Shown here one piece after another: positions 1 through 12,828 of a DNA stretch of 64,000 nucleotides. The notes below the pieces were generated by a model. That model made no database searches. It was not told where the DNA came from and saw only the letters and a program-made list of their open reading frames with translations. This DNA comes from Tigriopus japonicus (Eukaryota; Arthropoda; Copepoda; Harpacticoida; Harpacticidae): NCBI GenBank assembly GCA_010645155.1, contig CM021322.1, positions 5,638,741 to 5,702,740 of the forward strand, in the 5' to 3' direction. Position numbers and translations under genes: made by a program. Position 1 is the first letter of the stretch, and each line of letters opens with the position of its first letter.

Positions 1-1184
1 TGGCCATCGGAATCTTTGTATTGTACGACCATGCAAAATTGACAGCTGTTTTGTTGTGCGAGGTTGCGAACTCAAGTTTTCGTTTCGCTCCGCAAAACAT
101 CACACCAACCGGAGTTTGACATCTCAATTGAAGAGAGAGAGTTACTTTTTTTGAGTTGGATCATTCTTCTTGCTCCTTTTTACCCCCTGACCATCCAAAC
201 CCCGTTTCCCGACTCAGATCTCTTGATTGCTTCCTGTCTTAATTGGATGTCGTCTTGAATCTGTACGTGTGTAAGATCTGGATCGATGTAGACTTTTTGG
301 TGGGACTTTTTTTGGTGATGTACGTTTTGCAAAATAAGTTCTCTTGTCCCAAGGTCTCTCAAACTCTTTGAACGCTTTGAACGTAGTCACATGAATAATT
401 TGCTCAAATAGACAGAACGGCTTTCACGCAACCTCTGATTGAAGGGTTCCAAAAAGACGCACAGAAACGTTCCTCATAAATCCAGCCACTTGTTTGGCAC
501 TTACTTTGATGTAGATCGGAAAGACGAATGGTATAAAAATATAATTTGGCATTGAAATCAAATCAAGTCAAACGCAGATACTTTCTTAATTCAAGTCTAT
601 TTCCTAAAAAAGTTAATTCCTAATTAATCAGTTTAAGATCCACTAACATAGTGTGGAGCAAAACTTTTTCAAATAACAATTTCAATGAGTAAGATGGGAA
701 AGGTTACATTCTGATCTTAGCAAAAGACCACACATAACCGAAACTATTGAATGATTATCAGATTTAGTGAAGGTCAAAAATATGAGGAAGTTGTCCAAAT
801 AAACAGGATGCTTCCTGCCGTAGACTGTAAACAAAACGAAACTTCCGGTTCCCATTTGATGAAGTTCTCTTCCAATTCGTGTAAAAACATATTTCAACCA
901 TTGTGGGTAAATTTCAGAACAAAAATGATCATTCATGGAGTCTTGAGAGTTTTCGAAAATGTGAATTATGTTACAGCATGACTCTCGAAAGAGTTTTTAG
1001 GCCTTTCTGGTCCAACGCAAACCCTCTTATGGTTTTACAGTTTTAACTCAGTGTTGCACCTTTTCAAGTGTTCAAACATCAACATCACCACGCAAATGTG
1101 TAACGAGTACTTTTAGGGTGTAAGGAAAGAGGAAGTGGGGCAAAATGACCAATATTTCCATCCCAGGCATAGTTTTTATCTATA
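1..1184. other. Intergenic, nothing recognised
   Basis: AT-rich sequence with stops in all frames and only short open stretches. No family, RNA gene or repeat that I can support. Confidence 0.5.
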
Positions 1185-2410
1185 GGAGGGATTACTGGTG
1201 ATGTCAGATGAAAGATTGCTATGAAAAAGCAACCAAACTCGCAGATTTCAAAAATGCTGTTAGACTGATTGCATTATTGTACGTTTAAATGTTTAGCGTT
1301 TAACACAAAAAGGACACATAATGCAATGGTATATCCTACACTTTACTTCACATGAGTATGGATGATATATCTTTTTGTTTCAACATTTGATTTTGTCGCT
1401 TTCAGCTTTTTGTCAGATTTTGCTACACTTATTTTAGTGGAAAAAAGTTTGGAAGAAATGTATTTCTGATGAACGTGTAAGTTAGATAAAACGGAGACTT
1501 AAACCTGGTAATTGCAACAATTCCTTTCTCAACTGCACAACTTGAAGTCGGAATACGAACATCTTGACATTGTTTGATGTTTTTTTTTCGATAATGTTTA
1601 TTGCGACTCTTGGTCATGTCATGGTGAATTGGAGAAAGGGTATATGCAAAATTATATAAAAATGAAAAAAGACATGTCAAACGTTAAAAACACGTTAAAA
1701 ACAGTTACGTAAAATCGTGATATCACAGTGAGTTGACTAGAATACATTTCAGTGCACATGGAAGAAATGAAGCGGGGATTGACAGACATTGCAGGTACAG
1801 TTGGGTAGAGGTAGATGATGAAAATCTTGGTTATTTCAGTAAAGAGGGTGGGTCAGATCAGGGACCACTGTACGTCAGGACGAATTTCAAAAATACACAC
1901 TGGGTCCGATCATTGTACTAAAATGCGAGGTTTTTGCAACAAATATATTGTTCCGTTTAATTTTCGTTGTACTAATCGGACCCAGTGTGTATTTTGAAAG
2001 TAATCCTGGCTTGAGCCATCCTTGGTCAGATTGAACAGATCCTTCGTTCAATCTGACCCACCACCCTCTCTACTGGTGGGTCAGATTGTTTTGTTGTTAT
2101 CTAAAATTTTGTCACTGAAATTGAGGGGTTCTTGAGAATTTTTGAATTAGGAATGCCTGACTTTGAATAAAAAGATGGCCTGAGGAGACTGGCTCCTGGG
2201 ACAACCAACACATAAACAAACAATTTGTGCAATGAAAGGTTTGTAATTTCTCCTTTCGTTTTTAAACTGCTTTTTAATACTCCTCAGCATATTTTGAAAA
2301 TATGACCTTTGAAAACTCAGACAACTTTTGGCAAGCCTAGAATGTCCATCCAGTTTATTATACAATACCGTAATCCCTTCCATTTGGCCCATCTAAAGCC
2401 ATTATTCTCA
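1185..2410. repeat. Interspersed repeat family R1, copy A (interrupted)
   Basis: Segments 1185-1580 and 2088-2410 match, in order, the copies near 17.5-19.2 kb and 31.1-31.6 kb. Shared landmarks are GCTATGAAAAAGCAACCAA, CAGCTTTTTGTCAGATTTTG, CCTGGTAATTGCAACA, AGGAATGCCTGACTTTGAAT and TTTTGGCAAGCCTA. About 500 bp lies between the two parts, including an inverted repeat at 1845-2070. No protein is recognisable; it behaves like a non-autonomous transposon family. Confidence 0.7.
1845..2070. repeat. Short foldback element inside repeat R1 copy A
   Basis: The left arm (AGAGGGTGGGTCAGAT through CACACTGGGTCCGAT) is the reverse complement of the right arm (ATCGGACCCAGTGTGTATTT through ATCTGACCCACCACCCTCT). 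Arms are about 95 bp with a small AT-rich loop around 1925-1965. I cannot fix the duplication. Confidence 0.65.
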
Positions 2411-2939
2411 CCTCTTTGGATCATGGACCACGGAACTATGTAGGTCACGAAAGCAAGGACCGTAACGACCTTTTTAAACAAAAAATGAGTATCAGTATCA
2501 TAATTTGGTGCCTGTGAGATCATTTTTGCAGTTTTGGAACAAGCTTTAAAAGATGATTTTTAGGCTATCGTTCGTCATTTTTTCATGATATGAGTTTAAA
2601 GTGAGCGACTTCATTGATGGCCTACGCAATTTTGAGGCTTCGGGATGGAAGCACAATGGGGAACGATAAAAATGGTCTTGGCAGGCAACTTGGGAACTAA
2701 AATTATTAAAAGAAACTAACACGGGGAAGGAAATGAACTGATCTTTGACTGACACAAACAGTTTTAGCACGGTCTTGTATTAATCATGGAAATCAGAGTG
2801 TGTTTGACCACATCAAAACTCCGCATACGAGAACATTCATTAATAATCATGTTGAGGTAAATTATTAGGTTATGCAGTAGAGCTGTGCATCGGATCCGAA
2901 AGGTCCTCCAAATACAATCCGATTTTTTTTTTCGGGGGG

Positions 2940-5530
2940 GGGGATTTTTAATACTGCTACAAGGAGTTCTTTACATGGGATTCCCTGTAAAGAGAGTTAA
3001 TGATTAATATAGTTTACAAAATTACCGTTTATATGAAATTTGATCTACCAATGAGTTACTGTTGGCAGAACTGTACAACCCTTGAATAGTGGTTTGGTCA
3101 GGAATTGTATTCAAAAATTTGTCCAATCCTGCCTTAAATGCTGTTAGAGGATCAGCTCCTACATATTCCCGACGAAGGCAAATAGGCAACAAATTGAACA
3201 ATGAAGGAGCCCGATAAAGAAGAGAGGAGCACTTCATTGTTCGAACTAGCCTTGATTCCTTAGGCTTTGGAGGTGCTCTCAGGACGCACGTAAAACCTCT
3301 ACGATCGCTACAACTGATCTCAAATCCTGGGTTAGGACAGAGCCCATGAACGCTCTTAAAGACATACAGTATCACCTACCCTTCATACCATCTCTGAGTA
3401 CTGTACAGCCCTCACTTCTTGAGCCTCTCCCAATACAAGAAGCATGGAAATCATGGAGTGGGAGGCCAGCCCAGCAATGAGAATTATGATTTCCAGCAGA
3501 AACAAACCATTTGCGTTCTTCAGCAAATGAGACCTGGCTTGAGAAGAACACGTATTTTAAATTTCAACCCAATCGAATGCCGGAGTGAAAAGTTATGCCT
3601 TCTCAAACTTATGTACTGAAGAGAGCATAGAAAGAATGAACTCGCCCTTTTGTGGTAAAACGATTACCACAAAAGGGCTGGTTCATTCATTCTCGGTAGG
3701 ATTTGCACTGAACTTTGAGTGAGCATACTTTTGTCTCCGACGTTCGATTGAGCTGAAAATTGAAATACGTATTCTTGTCAACATTTACAAGGTCTCATTT
3801 GTAGAAGAACGTTATTGAACTGTTCTTACTGAAAATCATTGTTCTCATTGCTAGCCTCCCACTCCATGATTCCAGTGCTTCTTGCCCAATACGAGAGCTC
3901 TCTCATTCCTGTGATGTTCCTAGTAAAACATCTTTGGACCTGCTCGACCTTTTGCAAACCTGCTGAACTCATTGGAGCCCAAATGGGTGAGGCATATTCA
4001 AGATGCGGCTGAACAATCGACTTGTACAGTGTTAGCATCGTAATACTATCTCGGGACTTGAAAGTGCGATAGATCCAGCCACATGTTTGAAATGCCTTCC
4101 CCACTTTCAACTGGATATGCTCATCAAACTTTCCATCATCTTGGACGAAAACTCCCAAATCCCTCATGGAGGATACCTGCTCAATATTACAACTTCCATT
4201 GTCTTTGAGCGGAACATCTAATTTTGACGCCCCATACGTCATTGTGCGGAATTTCATCCCGTTCAATGCCATATTACTCTCACCAACCCAAGAGTAGATT
4301 TTCTCCAAGTCCTCAACTAAACATTTTGAGTCCTGACCGTTCCTTCCACAAACTAATTTTGTGTCATCAGCATATGAAGAAATACTGGCTTTTGTTCTAA
4401 ACTTCTGGAGAGGAGCAATAAAGAGAATAAACAAGAGCGGACCTAAAATTGAACCTTGAGGAACACTTGACTTTGACTTTACATCATACATGCCGCTAAA
4501 AGATCCTTCAACTTTAACTATCCGCTTCATTTCGCTCATAAAACTATCAATCCAAGTCAGGATCTTACCCTGGACCCCAAAATCTTTGAGTTGATCAAGC
4601 AAAAGACCATGATCTACCTTATCAAAGGCCTTGGCAAAGTCAAGATAGACTACATCAACTGACTCGTGACTTTCGAGCTCTTCAATGATTTGCTTAATAT
4701 GATCAACCAATTGGGTTACTGTACTAAAATGAGCTCGAAACCCATGCTGTCCAAAAGGAATTAAATCATGGACTTCCAAATAATCTACAAGCTTGGGCTT
4801 CATAATCTTCTCAAAAACCTTTGCAACGCTTGAGGTCAGAGAAATGGGCCTATGATTACTAGGGAGCGACTTATCTCTGCCCTTAAAAATTGGAACGACA
4901 TGAGCTACTTTTAGAGAAGAGGGAAACTTGCCCTGATCTAAGATGCAACGCATCAAGTAGGAGAAAACAGGGGCAAGAATAAGTGAGCATTTCATCAGAA
5001 ACTGAGATGTCACACCATCAGGTCCAGGAGAACTCGAGAGCTTTAAGCTCTTGATGGCCTCAAAAGCATCTTGATCTGTGACTACCAGATCCTCCAATCG
5101 ATTATCCTGACTTTCAATGCCAGTCTCATCAACAACATTGCTACAGTCATGGCCTGCTCTGACTACCCTTTTTGGAGTTGAAAATACACTTGAGAACTGA
5201 TCTCCAAGCATATTGGCTATAACCTCACTATCATTGACGGTTTTACCGACGACCTCAAAAGGTCCTACAAGATGCTTCATTTTCTCTTTGTATTTGCGAA
5301 CGAGAAAAACGCCTTTGGATTAGTCTTAACCTCCTGGACAACTCTACTTTCCTTTTCCATCTGATCAGAATCAATGGAGGCCCTAATCTTAGCTTGAACC
5401 AAGGTCAATTTATTTTGGAGGCTAGCTACAACTACTGGATTTGAAGTACGCCAAAGTCTATTCGAAAGCTGACAACTCCGTTTGAACAACTTCTTTCTAA
5501 TCTTTGGAATTCTAGACAATGGTCTAAAAA
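2940..5530 (-). mobile_element. Degraded non-LTR retrotransposon (Jockey/CR1-like LINE), reverse transcriptase
   Basis: A minus-strand LINE copy, truncated at its 5' end near 5525. The part 3826-5280 is open for 484 codons and shows RT motifs SSPGPDGVTSQF, LDFAKAFDKVDH, SVPQGSILGPLLF and SYADDTKLV (catalytic YADD). The ORF start at 5280 is created by a frameshift: the upstream segment 5277-5519 continues the same protein in another frame. Toward the 3' end a palindromic MITE (3437-3884) splits the coding region; it resumes as YWERLKK, then has an in-frame stop, and ends near 3022 with the C-terminal segment LRREYVGADPLTAFKAGLDK. The 3' tail contains a poly-C/poly-A tract at 2920-2945. The copy is dead. 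Assignment to the Jockey/CR1 group is from the RT wording and is not certain at clade level. Confidence 0.9.
3437..3884. mobile_element. Palindromic MITE, 448 bp, 8-bp target duplication (hAT-like), copy 1
   Basis: The element is one near-complete inverted repeat: its left half (from AAGAAGCATGGAAATCATGG) is the reverse complement of its right half (ending CCAGTGCTTCTTG). It is flanked on both sides by CCCAATAC (3429-3436 and 3885-3892). The interrupted LINE frame reads through if the element and one duplicate are removed, so this is a genuine insertion. It has no coding capacity. An 8-bp duplication is typical of hAT transposases, so it was probably mobilised by one (inference). Confidence 0.9.
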
Positions 5531-7240
5531 AAATATTAAAAAAAAAATGATTGACTTCTACAGTAAAAATACAAATTTATTGAAGCATTTTACAAATTTT
5601 TTATTGAGCATTTTTTTTGTTTTAGAAACCTGAGCTGGCCAAATTCCAAGATGGCCAAATGTGTTTTAAAGTGTAAATATTTGGTCGTCTGGTTTTTGGA
5701 ATCCCTCCACAAGTGGGACAAATGTTGATTATCTTGGGCTCAATAGGTCTAGGGATGTTGTTGGTGCACATTGTATAACTCGGTCAAAAATAAAAGAATG
5801 GTCAACAAAATCAAATCCCGTTGTGTTTTTAGTTGCTTGATACTTGCTATTCCTTACAATTTCTCAAAAATACTGTGCCCATTTCCGTACTTCTTGGGAA
5901 TTTCGATTTCGAACTGAACTGGCCTTGAGAGCATCTAAGAGTGTGGAAATCTAGCAAAAAAGAAATTTAATGAGCCACAAACCATCAATTTCAAAACCGG
6001 TTTCTAAATGAAAACACGTGTCAAAATGGGAGAACGCCTCCAAATCTTCACAAAACAAAACCACTATTAAACGTGTACAAACCAGTGGCAAGTGGTGGGG
6101 AAAAGGCCATAGAATCAAAAACAAGGAGGAAGATGGAAAATGTTTGGAAGCTCTTTTTGGTTTCATTAAAAAGTTAATACTAAAACATATGTCTGGTAAT
6201 TCTAAATTGTCAATCATGAAAGCTTTCTCCAGTAGTGGTGGTGCAATCCGCGAGTTTGAAGCAACACTTCACACTCATCTACTCTGATGAATCAAGATTA
6301 CATCTTACCATGTTTTTAAAGGTATTGATGGAACCGTGCTTTGTTTTTGAAATTGAAAGTAATTGAGCGCACTAGAAGTCACGTTTACAAGAAATGGTGT
6401 CGAAATAAGCTTTGCATGCCATGGAATCAAGGAGAATCATATGCTCCGAAAATATCATTTATATTCAGAACAATCACTAAATACATATTCATTTGTGAAT
6501 TGACCAAACTTTCATGATTATTTGTCAGTTTGCTTTGTTTGGTGTCCATTTTTTACTCAGAACATTGAGTTTGCGTAAATTCTAAATCAGAGTGTCGCGC
6601 ATGTGTAACAAAGCCTGAAATGGGTGATTTGACAGAGAACAATTTTGACACTAAACGTGTTTTTCTAATGCCTAAATAGCGTATGTCTTATGGATACAAT
6701 ATTTTTGGCTGAGAAGAAGTACCCTTGGGTCTATTAGGGCTAAACTACCTTCAAATTATGTGTTGGAGTTCCATATCAACGAAGAACATCATGTCGGGAA
6801 AAGAGACAACTTATGAAACTTGAATTTTGAAAGAAGGCAAATGGAACAAGGTGTGGAACACGGTTTTATCCATCACATGTTTGTTCGTTCTTTCTTCACA
6901 GGAAATTTCTCTCGTTTTCTTCATGGGAAGGTGGCCTGAAACTTTCTATGGACGCAAAGTCATAGTACACTATACACGTGCGATCAAAAACCGTACGATG
7001 AGGTTTGGACTGTATGATTCAGAGGTTCCTAGAAACTCGAAGGCTTTATCCCGTAATAAAACATGGGCACGGTGTGGCTGACATGTTTGGATACAGTCTG
7101 AAACAGGAGTAATACTTCAATTTTTCTCATATAAATTGTAAAGTGGAACTCTAGGAGGAGAAACAACACTCTCCTCAACGTTAAAAAAAGGGTTTGGGAG
7201 TTGCCACCATTGAGATCTATTAATAGTAGAGGAAGTGTAA
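5531..7240. other. Intergenic, nothing recognised
   Basis: Noncoding, AT-rich. Short frames (60-90 codons) have no recognisable motifs. It lies between the LINE truncation point and the 124-bp tandem array. Confidence 0.5.
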
Positions 7241-7690
7241 GCAGGGTTGCATCGGAGAAAAACCCGCCCGTTTTTTCGGGTTTTTCGATATTTTTGGTTT
7301 CTTCGATACTTTAGAACGAGTAATGTCGTAAAAGTCTAGCATTTTTCTGGCATATTTAGTGCAGGCAGGGTTGCATCGGAGAAAAACCCGCCCGTTTTTT
7401 CGGGTTTTTCGATATTTTTGGTTTCTTCGATACTTTAGAACGAGTAATGTCGTAAAAGTCTAGCATTTTTCTGGCAAATTTAGTGCAGGCAGGGTTGCAT
7501 CGGAGAAAAACCCGCCCGTTTTTTCGGGTTTTTCGATATTTTTGGTTTCTTCGATACTTTAGAACGAGTAATGTCGTAAAAGTCTAGCATTTTTCTGGCA
7601 TATTTAGTGCAGGCAGGGTTGCATCGGAGAAAAACCCGCCCGGGTTTTTCGGGCGGGTTTTTCGGGTTTGTCGTTTCTGTTTTTTTCGGG
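7241..7690. repeat. 124-bp tandem repeat, about 3.6 units
   Basis: Units begin with gcagggttgcatcggag at 7241, 7365, 7489 and 7613, exactly 124 bp apart and nearly identical. Each contains AAAAACCCGCCCG followed by a T-rich stretch with CGGGTTTTTCG. The last unit is partial and changes into a C/G-rich snapback sequence near 7635-7670. Near-identity suggests recent expansion. No coding sequence. Confidence 0.95.
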
Positions 7691-8450
7691 TTTTTTGATA
7701 TTTTTTTTCAATAGTATTATTCATATTATCAACTCTTCATATATTCTTCTTCACATTGGACCACAATAACATATCACATCTGAGTTTTGACGATTCACAA
7801 CATATTTATAACTCGATTTTTTTCACAAGAAACATCAACCATTGACATTTTTTGTCTCGATTGCTTAAATCCTGCGGGGAATTATTTGAAATAAATAGTT
7901 TACACACTTTCACAGTACCTTTTCAAAGAATTAGTATTTTTTCTAATTCTAGAATAATTTGTGTAAAGCAAAAATATGTTATGGAAGCCTCAGGTTAAAA
8001 AAGCGAAATTTGCGATAAAAACTTTGCCCGAACATATATGTGGCCAAATTTGACTCTTTTATGTCAACAAGTAACATTTTTAAGCCAGAAAATGGCAACT
8101 TAATAACAACTTCCGTCGCATTGAGTGTAACCTTTAACAAAATATAGCAACTTTAGGGCTAAAAGCTTGCAACTTGTAGCCAAAAAAGAGTAACTTTATA
8201 CAAGCCTTATTTATAACATATCCCTATACATAATTCATATCTTCGTCAAGGGTTTTAGGAGATACAATATCGACGAGTATTGAATTTTAGGCGCATATAG
8301 TCACTCACATAGAGGTGAGCACAATTTCAAGGGACGAATTAGGGGCTTTTAGGGCAAAAAGGAGAAAACCCCGAAAAAACCGCCCGAAAAAAAACCCGAA
8401 AAAACGCCCGAAAAAACCGCCCGGGCGGGTTTTTCGGGTTTAATGTCAAC
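7691..8450. repeat. AT-rich core and inverted CCCGCCCG block
   Basis: After the tandem array comes about 650 bp of AT-rich noncoding DNA. At 8370-8440 a block of CCCGAAAAAACGCCCG repeats follows in the orientation opposite to the array. The two G/C-rich borders could be the ends of one foldback-like element of about 1.2 kb, but I see no clean target duplication, so this is tentative. Confidence 0.4.
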
Positions 8451-11400
8451 CGGACGGGATTGAACATTTTTGAAGGGGTTCTGGCATATATTTACCCGAG
8501 GGACCTGGCAGTCCTGCTATATTTTTAAACTGCAAAAAACATTTCCTGTTTTCTCCGCCGGAAAAAATATGTTTAAAGAGCTCTCTTAAACTTTTCATTT
8601 CAATCCCCATTGATCTGTCACAAAGCCAACTAATAAAAACCAAACTTACTTTTGAACCGGTACACTGCAACTTAAAACCTTACTTTATCGAAATTCTAGT
8701 GTGAAATGTTAACGATTTTTCAAAGAATATCCTTTTTGGACAAACCAAAGCCCCTCAGATGTTGATGGAGGAACTCCAACAAGGATTTTTGGTATTTTCA
8801 ACGGAATCATGGCATGAATGACAAGAGCAATCCTTGCTCAATCTTCAACCCTTTCACATAAATCTCAAAGGGATTATGTGAAAAGACACTAATTAGATCA
8901 AAAGACACATATTAGTTGAGCCAAAAACCAAAGCAGGTCCACTTGAAGTACCAATCAATAATTCACGCACTTTATTTCGCCCAAAGCTGATGTGTGATCT
9001 TTTTAATTTGCAAGTCTATTCATCTCATAAGATCGAAAAGCCGTTTGCCACAAGAAAGAACTAGGTAGCGCACAGTATGTCAGCACTCTTTTAATACAGC
9101 GCACTTTTTGTACTCTCAATACAAGAAGCACTGAAAACGTGAAATTCAGTGGTTCTTGCTCAATATTACTGAGCGGGGCACTGCAATTACTGAGCATTAT
9201 GTTCTAGGTATCACGTGGAACAGAACTTTATCGTGAATGAAAGCATTATTTGTGGAGCATTCATTCCAAATTTGAACGCATTATACCCATATAAATCGAT
9301 GTTTCAATTAGTTTGCTAGCTATGTTTGGCACAGTTTGCCATGACTCAAAGTCTTGATTTAGCAAGGAATATTTTTGATGCAGCTTTCGATTGCACAGCC
9401 AAGAAATGCGTATTATTAGAATTCTACTGTACAACGTCAGTGATCTCTACTAATAAAATGTGCACATGGCGGTTCTAATGAGCCTTTGCTTTCTCAACAT
9501 CCTTCGAACAAAACGTGTTGTGAGGACACCTTACAAAAACGAAACTCGTGCAGCTTGTCCGCAAAGGCAATGAATTCGTCATCACGTAACTCGTCGTATC
9601 AAGATCCTTCTTGCGCCTCCATCACACATGAGCGCAGGCTCACATGTATTAACTCACTCCATGAAGCGCGAAGAAGAGAAACGGAAAACGAACCAAGGGG
9701 AAAAGAGGAGCCGGGGTTCTTTGCGCGCATGGAGAGCACTCGTGAGCCTTCTTGTCAAAATGTGTTCAGTTTTTCTTGTGAATTATTTGAAGGAACATCA
9801 TTCTGTCTTTCAAGCTCATTAATAAGTGAACATACTTACGTGTACAAACAATTTGTTTTTGTAACTCTTTGAACGCGGTGACGTTATTTAAATCTTACTC
9901 ATGCCGACTATCGCGTAGTGCTCAGTCAGATTCCCAATTTCAACGGGTATTCTCGAAGGCCAATAATTTCTAAGAAAATATAAAGGAACCAAATTAAGGT
10001 AAGCATTATGTTCAACTTGCGCAAACAAAAATAAATGGCGCATGAACAATTTTTTGGCAAGTTCATCAAGGTCGACGGCCATGATCAGACCCCAAATGTA
10101 GGGGGCAAAAAAAGGGGCTTTCTCCTCACGTGTTCCGAACATACTTAAGCATCTTCTACTACCAATAGATAGGGGTCCTTAAGTTTGTGAACATAGACAA
10201 AAGATACATGAAAATGAATGGCTAAACATGAGCCAATCAATAGCGAGGAAAAACAGAGGTATCACTCGGCTTGTAAAAAATTAATAACGTGATACGTGAA
10301 AACTTTTTGAGGCATCAGATGCTCTATTCCTTTAGCATTGTTGAAGCATAGAGAGGTTAAAAGATTTTTTTTATTCTTGCACCTAATTTGAAATCGTTCC
10401 CGTGTGAGATATCCCGCTCCATTTTTTTCACTTTATCTTAACAAACCACACGGGCAAGATCAAATAACACAAAAACGGTTCGATTGAAAAATCTATAATT
10501 GCACGATTAGCAAAGAGCAGAACAAAATGGTCTGTGATAATGAAAAAACAACTCAAGAGCAACAATTCAAGATATTGGCAATATCGCATTTGACCATCAA
10601 AAGATGGGAGAATGTCTTTTGCCAAAACATCCACCAAGGCGATTGTAAAGCCTGTAGGAGGTGCCATTACGTAACGCATGAGCACTATTTTTCTTTCACG
10701 ATCTGACGACGATTATGTAATGCCAATGTTTCGAGCTTATTTGTGACTATGAACTGATGGAACCACGAACATTCAAGCAATGAACGAATGTTTATCAATA
10801 GTAACAGATTGAATAATAAAAATGTATCGTGGGCAAAATCAATCAGCGGACAGCTTTGTCAAGTACACTCCGTCATCAGCAATCAAAGCAAATTTACGAT
10901 AAGAAACAAGATATAGTTGCACAAAGAAAGGCGGAAAGAAACAACTGTTAAATATGCTTTTGGCATTTTGAATACTAATATCCATTAGCCAGTCTTTATA
11001 ATCAGACAATATGCCCCGGAAACTCCTTTAAGCGCGGAGAAAAATCCGATACAATTAAGTATCCGGACCAAATAAGAAGCATTATCGAATGAAAAATTGC
11101 ACAGAAACCTTCGAGACCTTTTATAAAGTTCTTAATCCGTTTCTTATTCTCTAGCTCATCTTAAGCGTTGTCAGATGTAGAGGAAAACTGGCTCTTGGTT
11201 TGAGACACCGGCTAAGATGACAAACTATATCTGTATTCGGAAGAGATGTCTCACTAATATTCGTTGGAGATGAAAGGTTTGAATCACTTCTGAGCTTAAA
11301 AGACCACTTTCTACCGAGGCCAGAAGAATTGAGAGTTGAGTTTAGGGTGTTGAGAGAATGATGATGCCCACCTAACCACGTAACAGGCCATTGAACCCTA

Positions 11401-12828
11401 TTTCTTGATCAATCCTACACACGGGAGCAATGAATGAAAATAATCTGGGGCAAAAATAGAGTTTTCCTCTTTCGTTTACTGAAAGTGTATTTCCAATGGC
11501 ACTACGTTCTACTTAGCACTCTCAGGTAATGTGCAAAGATTTGAACCCTTTAATCTACGCGGGTAAAAAATGCAAAAAAACGTTCTAGGAATAGTCTTTT
11601 CACTCCGCAAATACATAGAAGAAAATGCCATCAAAAAACTCCGAACATTAAGTCTAACTTCGTATTAAACCACGCGTTCGATGCCTGAATAAGCTAAGCA
11701 AATTTTACTGCTCAGGATGCATAAAACAATGCATCAAAGTTGCTAGGTAAGATCATTCATACTTGACCTTAAGAAAGAGTTAGTTGTTATTTACTAAGAG
11801 CGCTGAGTACTTGCGTGCCACATTAGTGGGGTATACCTGCCAAAAAGCCTTGATCCCTATTATTGGCTCCAAAACCAGTTTTCGAAGTATGGTGCTTCTT
11901 GAAACCAGGTGAACAGTGACATTTAGTTACCTGGTCATCAGTTCCATCTTTGAACAAAATACGAGAAGCCTAAAATGAGATGGGTTGAAGTACAAGTTAA
12001 TATTCAAGGTCCAAAGACTTGATATGCTAAGAATGGTCTATGTGTATGACATGAGAATTTGTACACTGTTCCAAACCGAACCTGGCACAGGCCAACAACA
12101 GCTCCATGTAAACATACTATTTGTGTGTTCTACCCGTTCGTTCAGCCAGCCTGAAACATTTTGGTGAATCACACTCGGCTTGAATCGGGGACAATTCATG
12201 TGGGCACGTTTTCCTAAACGTGTTTCTTTCTACTCTCAATTGAGAGGCAGCACTCACTATTTCGTTACATGAGCACGTCGTCCTCGCTGTCCTATTTTCC
12301 GCACATCATCGCCAAGGCCTGCCTGTCTGCCTTTGCGCTAGTATGCACTGGTTTGACTCTGTGGATCGGTCTTGTTCCTTGGCCTTACTAAGGCCCGCCT
12401 GCACCCACATGGGGCCTGGGTGCATGCGTGCTTGCCAGCAAGAGCAGCCTTCGAGACTATCGCGAGCTCCTTGTTGATCTGGAGGAACAGCGTGATGTCG
12501 AACTCACATGTCAGCCTCAAAGCGTGACAGAGGAAGGGAGAAGGAAAGGCAAGAAGGGGAAGAGGAATCCGCACGAGGCAGACACGAAGCAAGTTTATAG
12601 CATTCGTTTCGTCGTAACGTGCTATCAATTTTGATCACTCACATGGGGGAGGGAAGGGAGGGGGTTCTGGTCATTCGTATAGACCATATAGAGTTCATAT
12701 CAGAGACATATTTGGGCATTTGGTCTCTTAGAATGGGTTCCACTTTGGTAGAAGACTTCACAACGCTTCGGACGAGAATCACGACGTTCCTTCCTGATCG
12801 GATGTACTTTTTTCTTTCAGGGGTCATC
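8451..12828. other. Intergenic and presumed upstream region of the ZAD-like gene
   Basis: No convincing gene over 4.4 kb. The last 600 bp (12.2-12.8 kb) is more G/C-rich than its surroundings and has a short inverted repeat (GCACCCACATGGGGCCTGGG at 12399). It may hold the promoter and 5' UTR of the ZAD-like gene, but nothing is decisive. Confidence 0.4.

Noticed and set aside
7241..7690. Regular repeats that could suggest a CRISPR array
   Set aside because: The whole 124-bp unit is conserved with no variable spacers, and the genome is eukaryotic.
9486..9872. 128-codon open frame on the plus strand
   Set aside because: Low-complexity Ser/Cys/Glu composition, no recognisable motif, no splice support, and overlapping frames.
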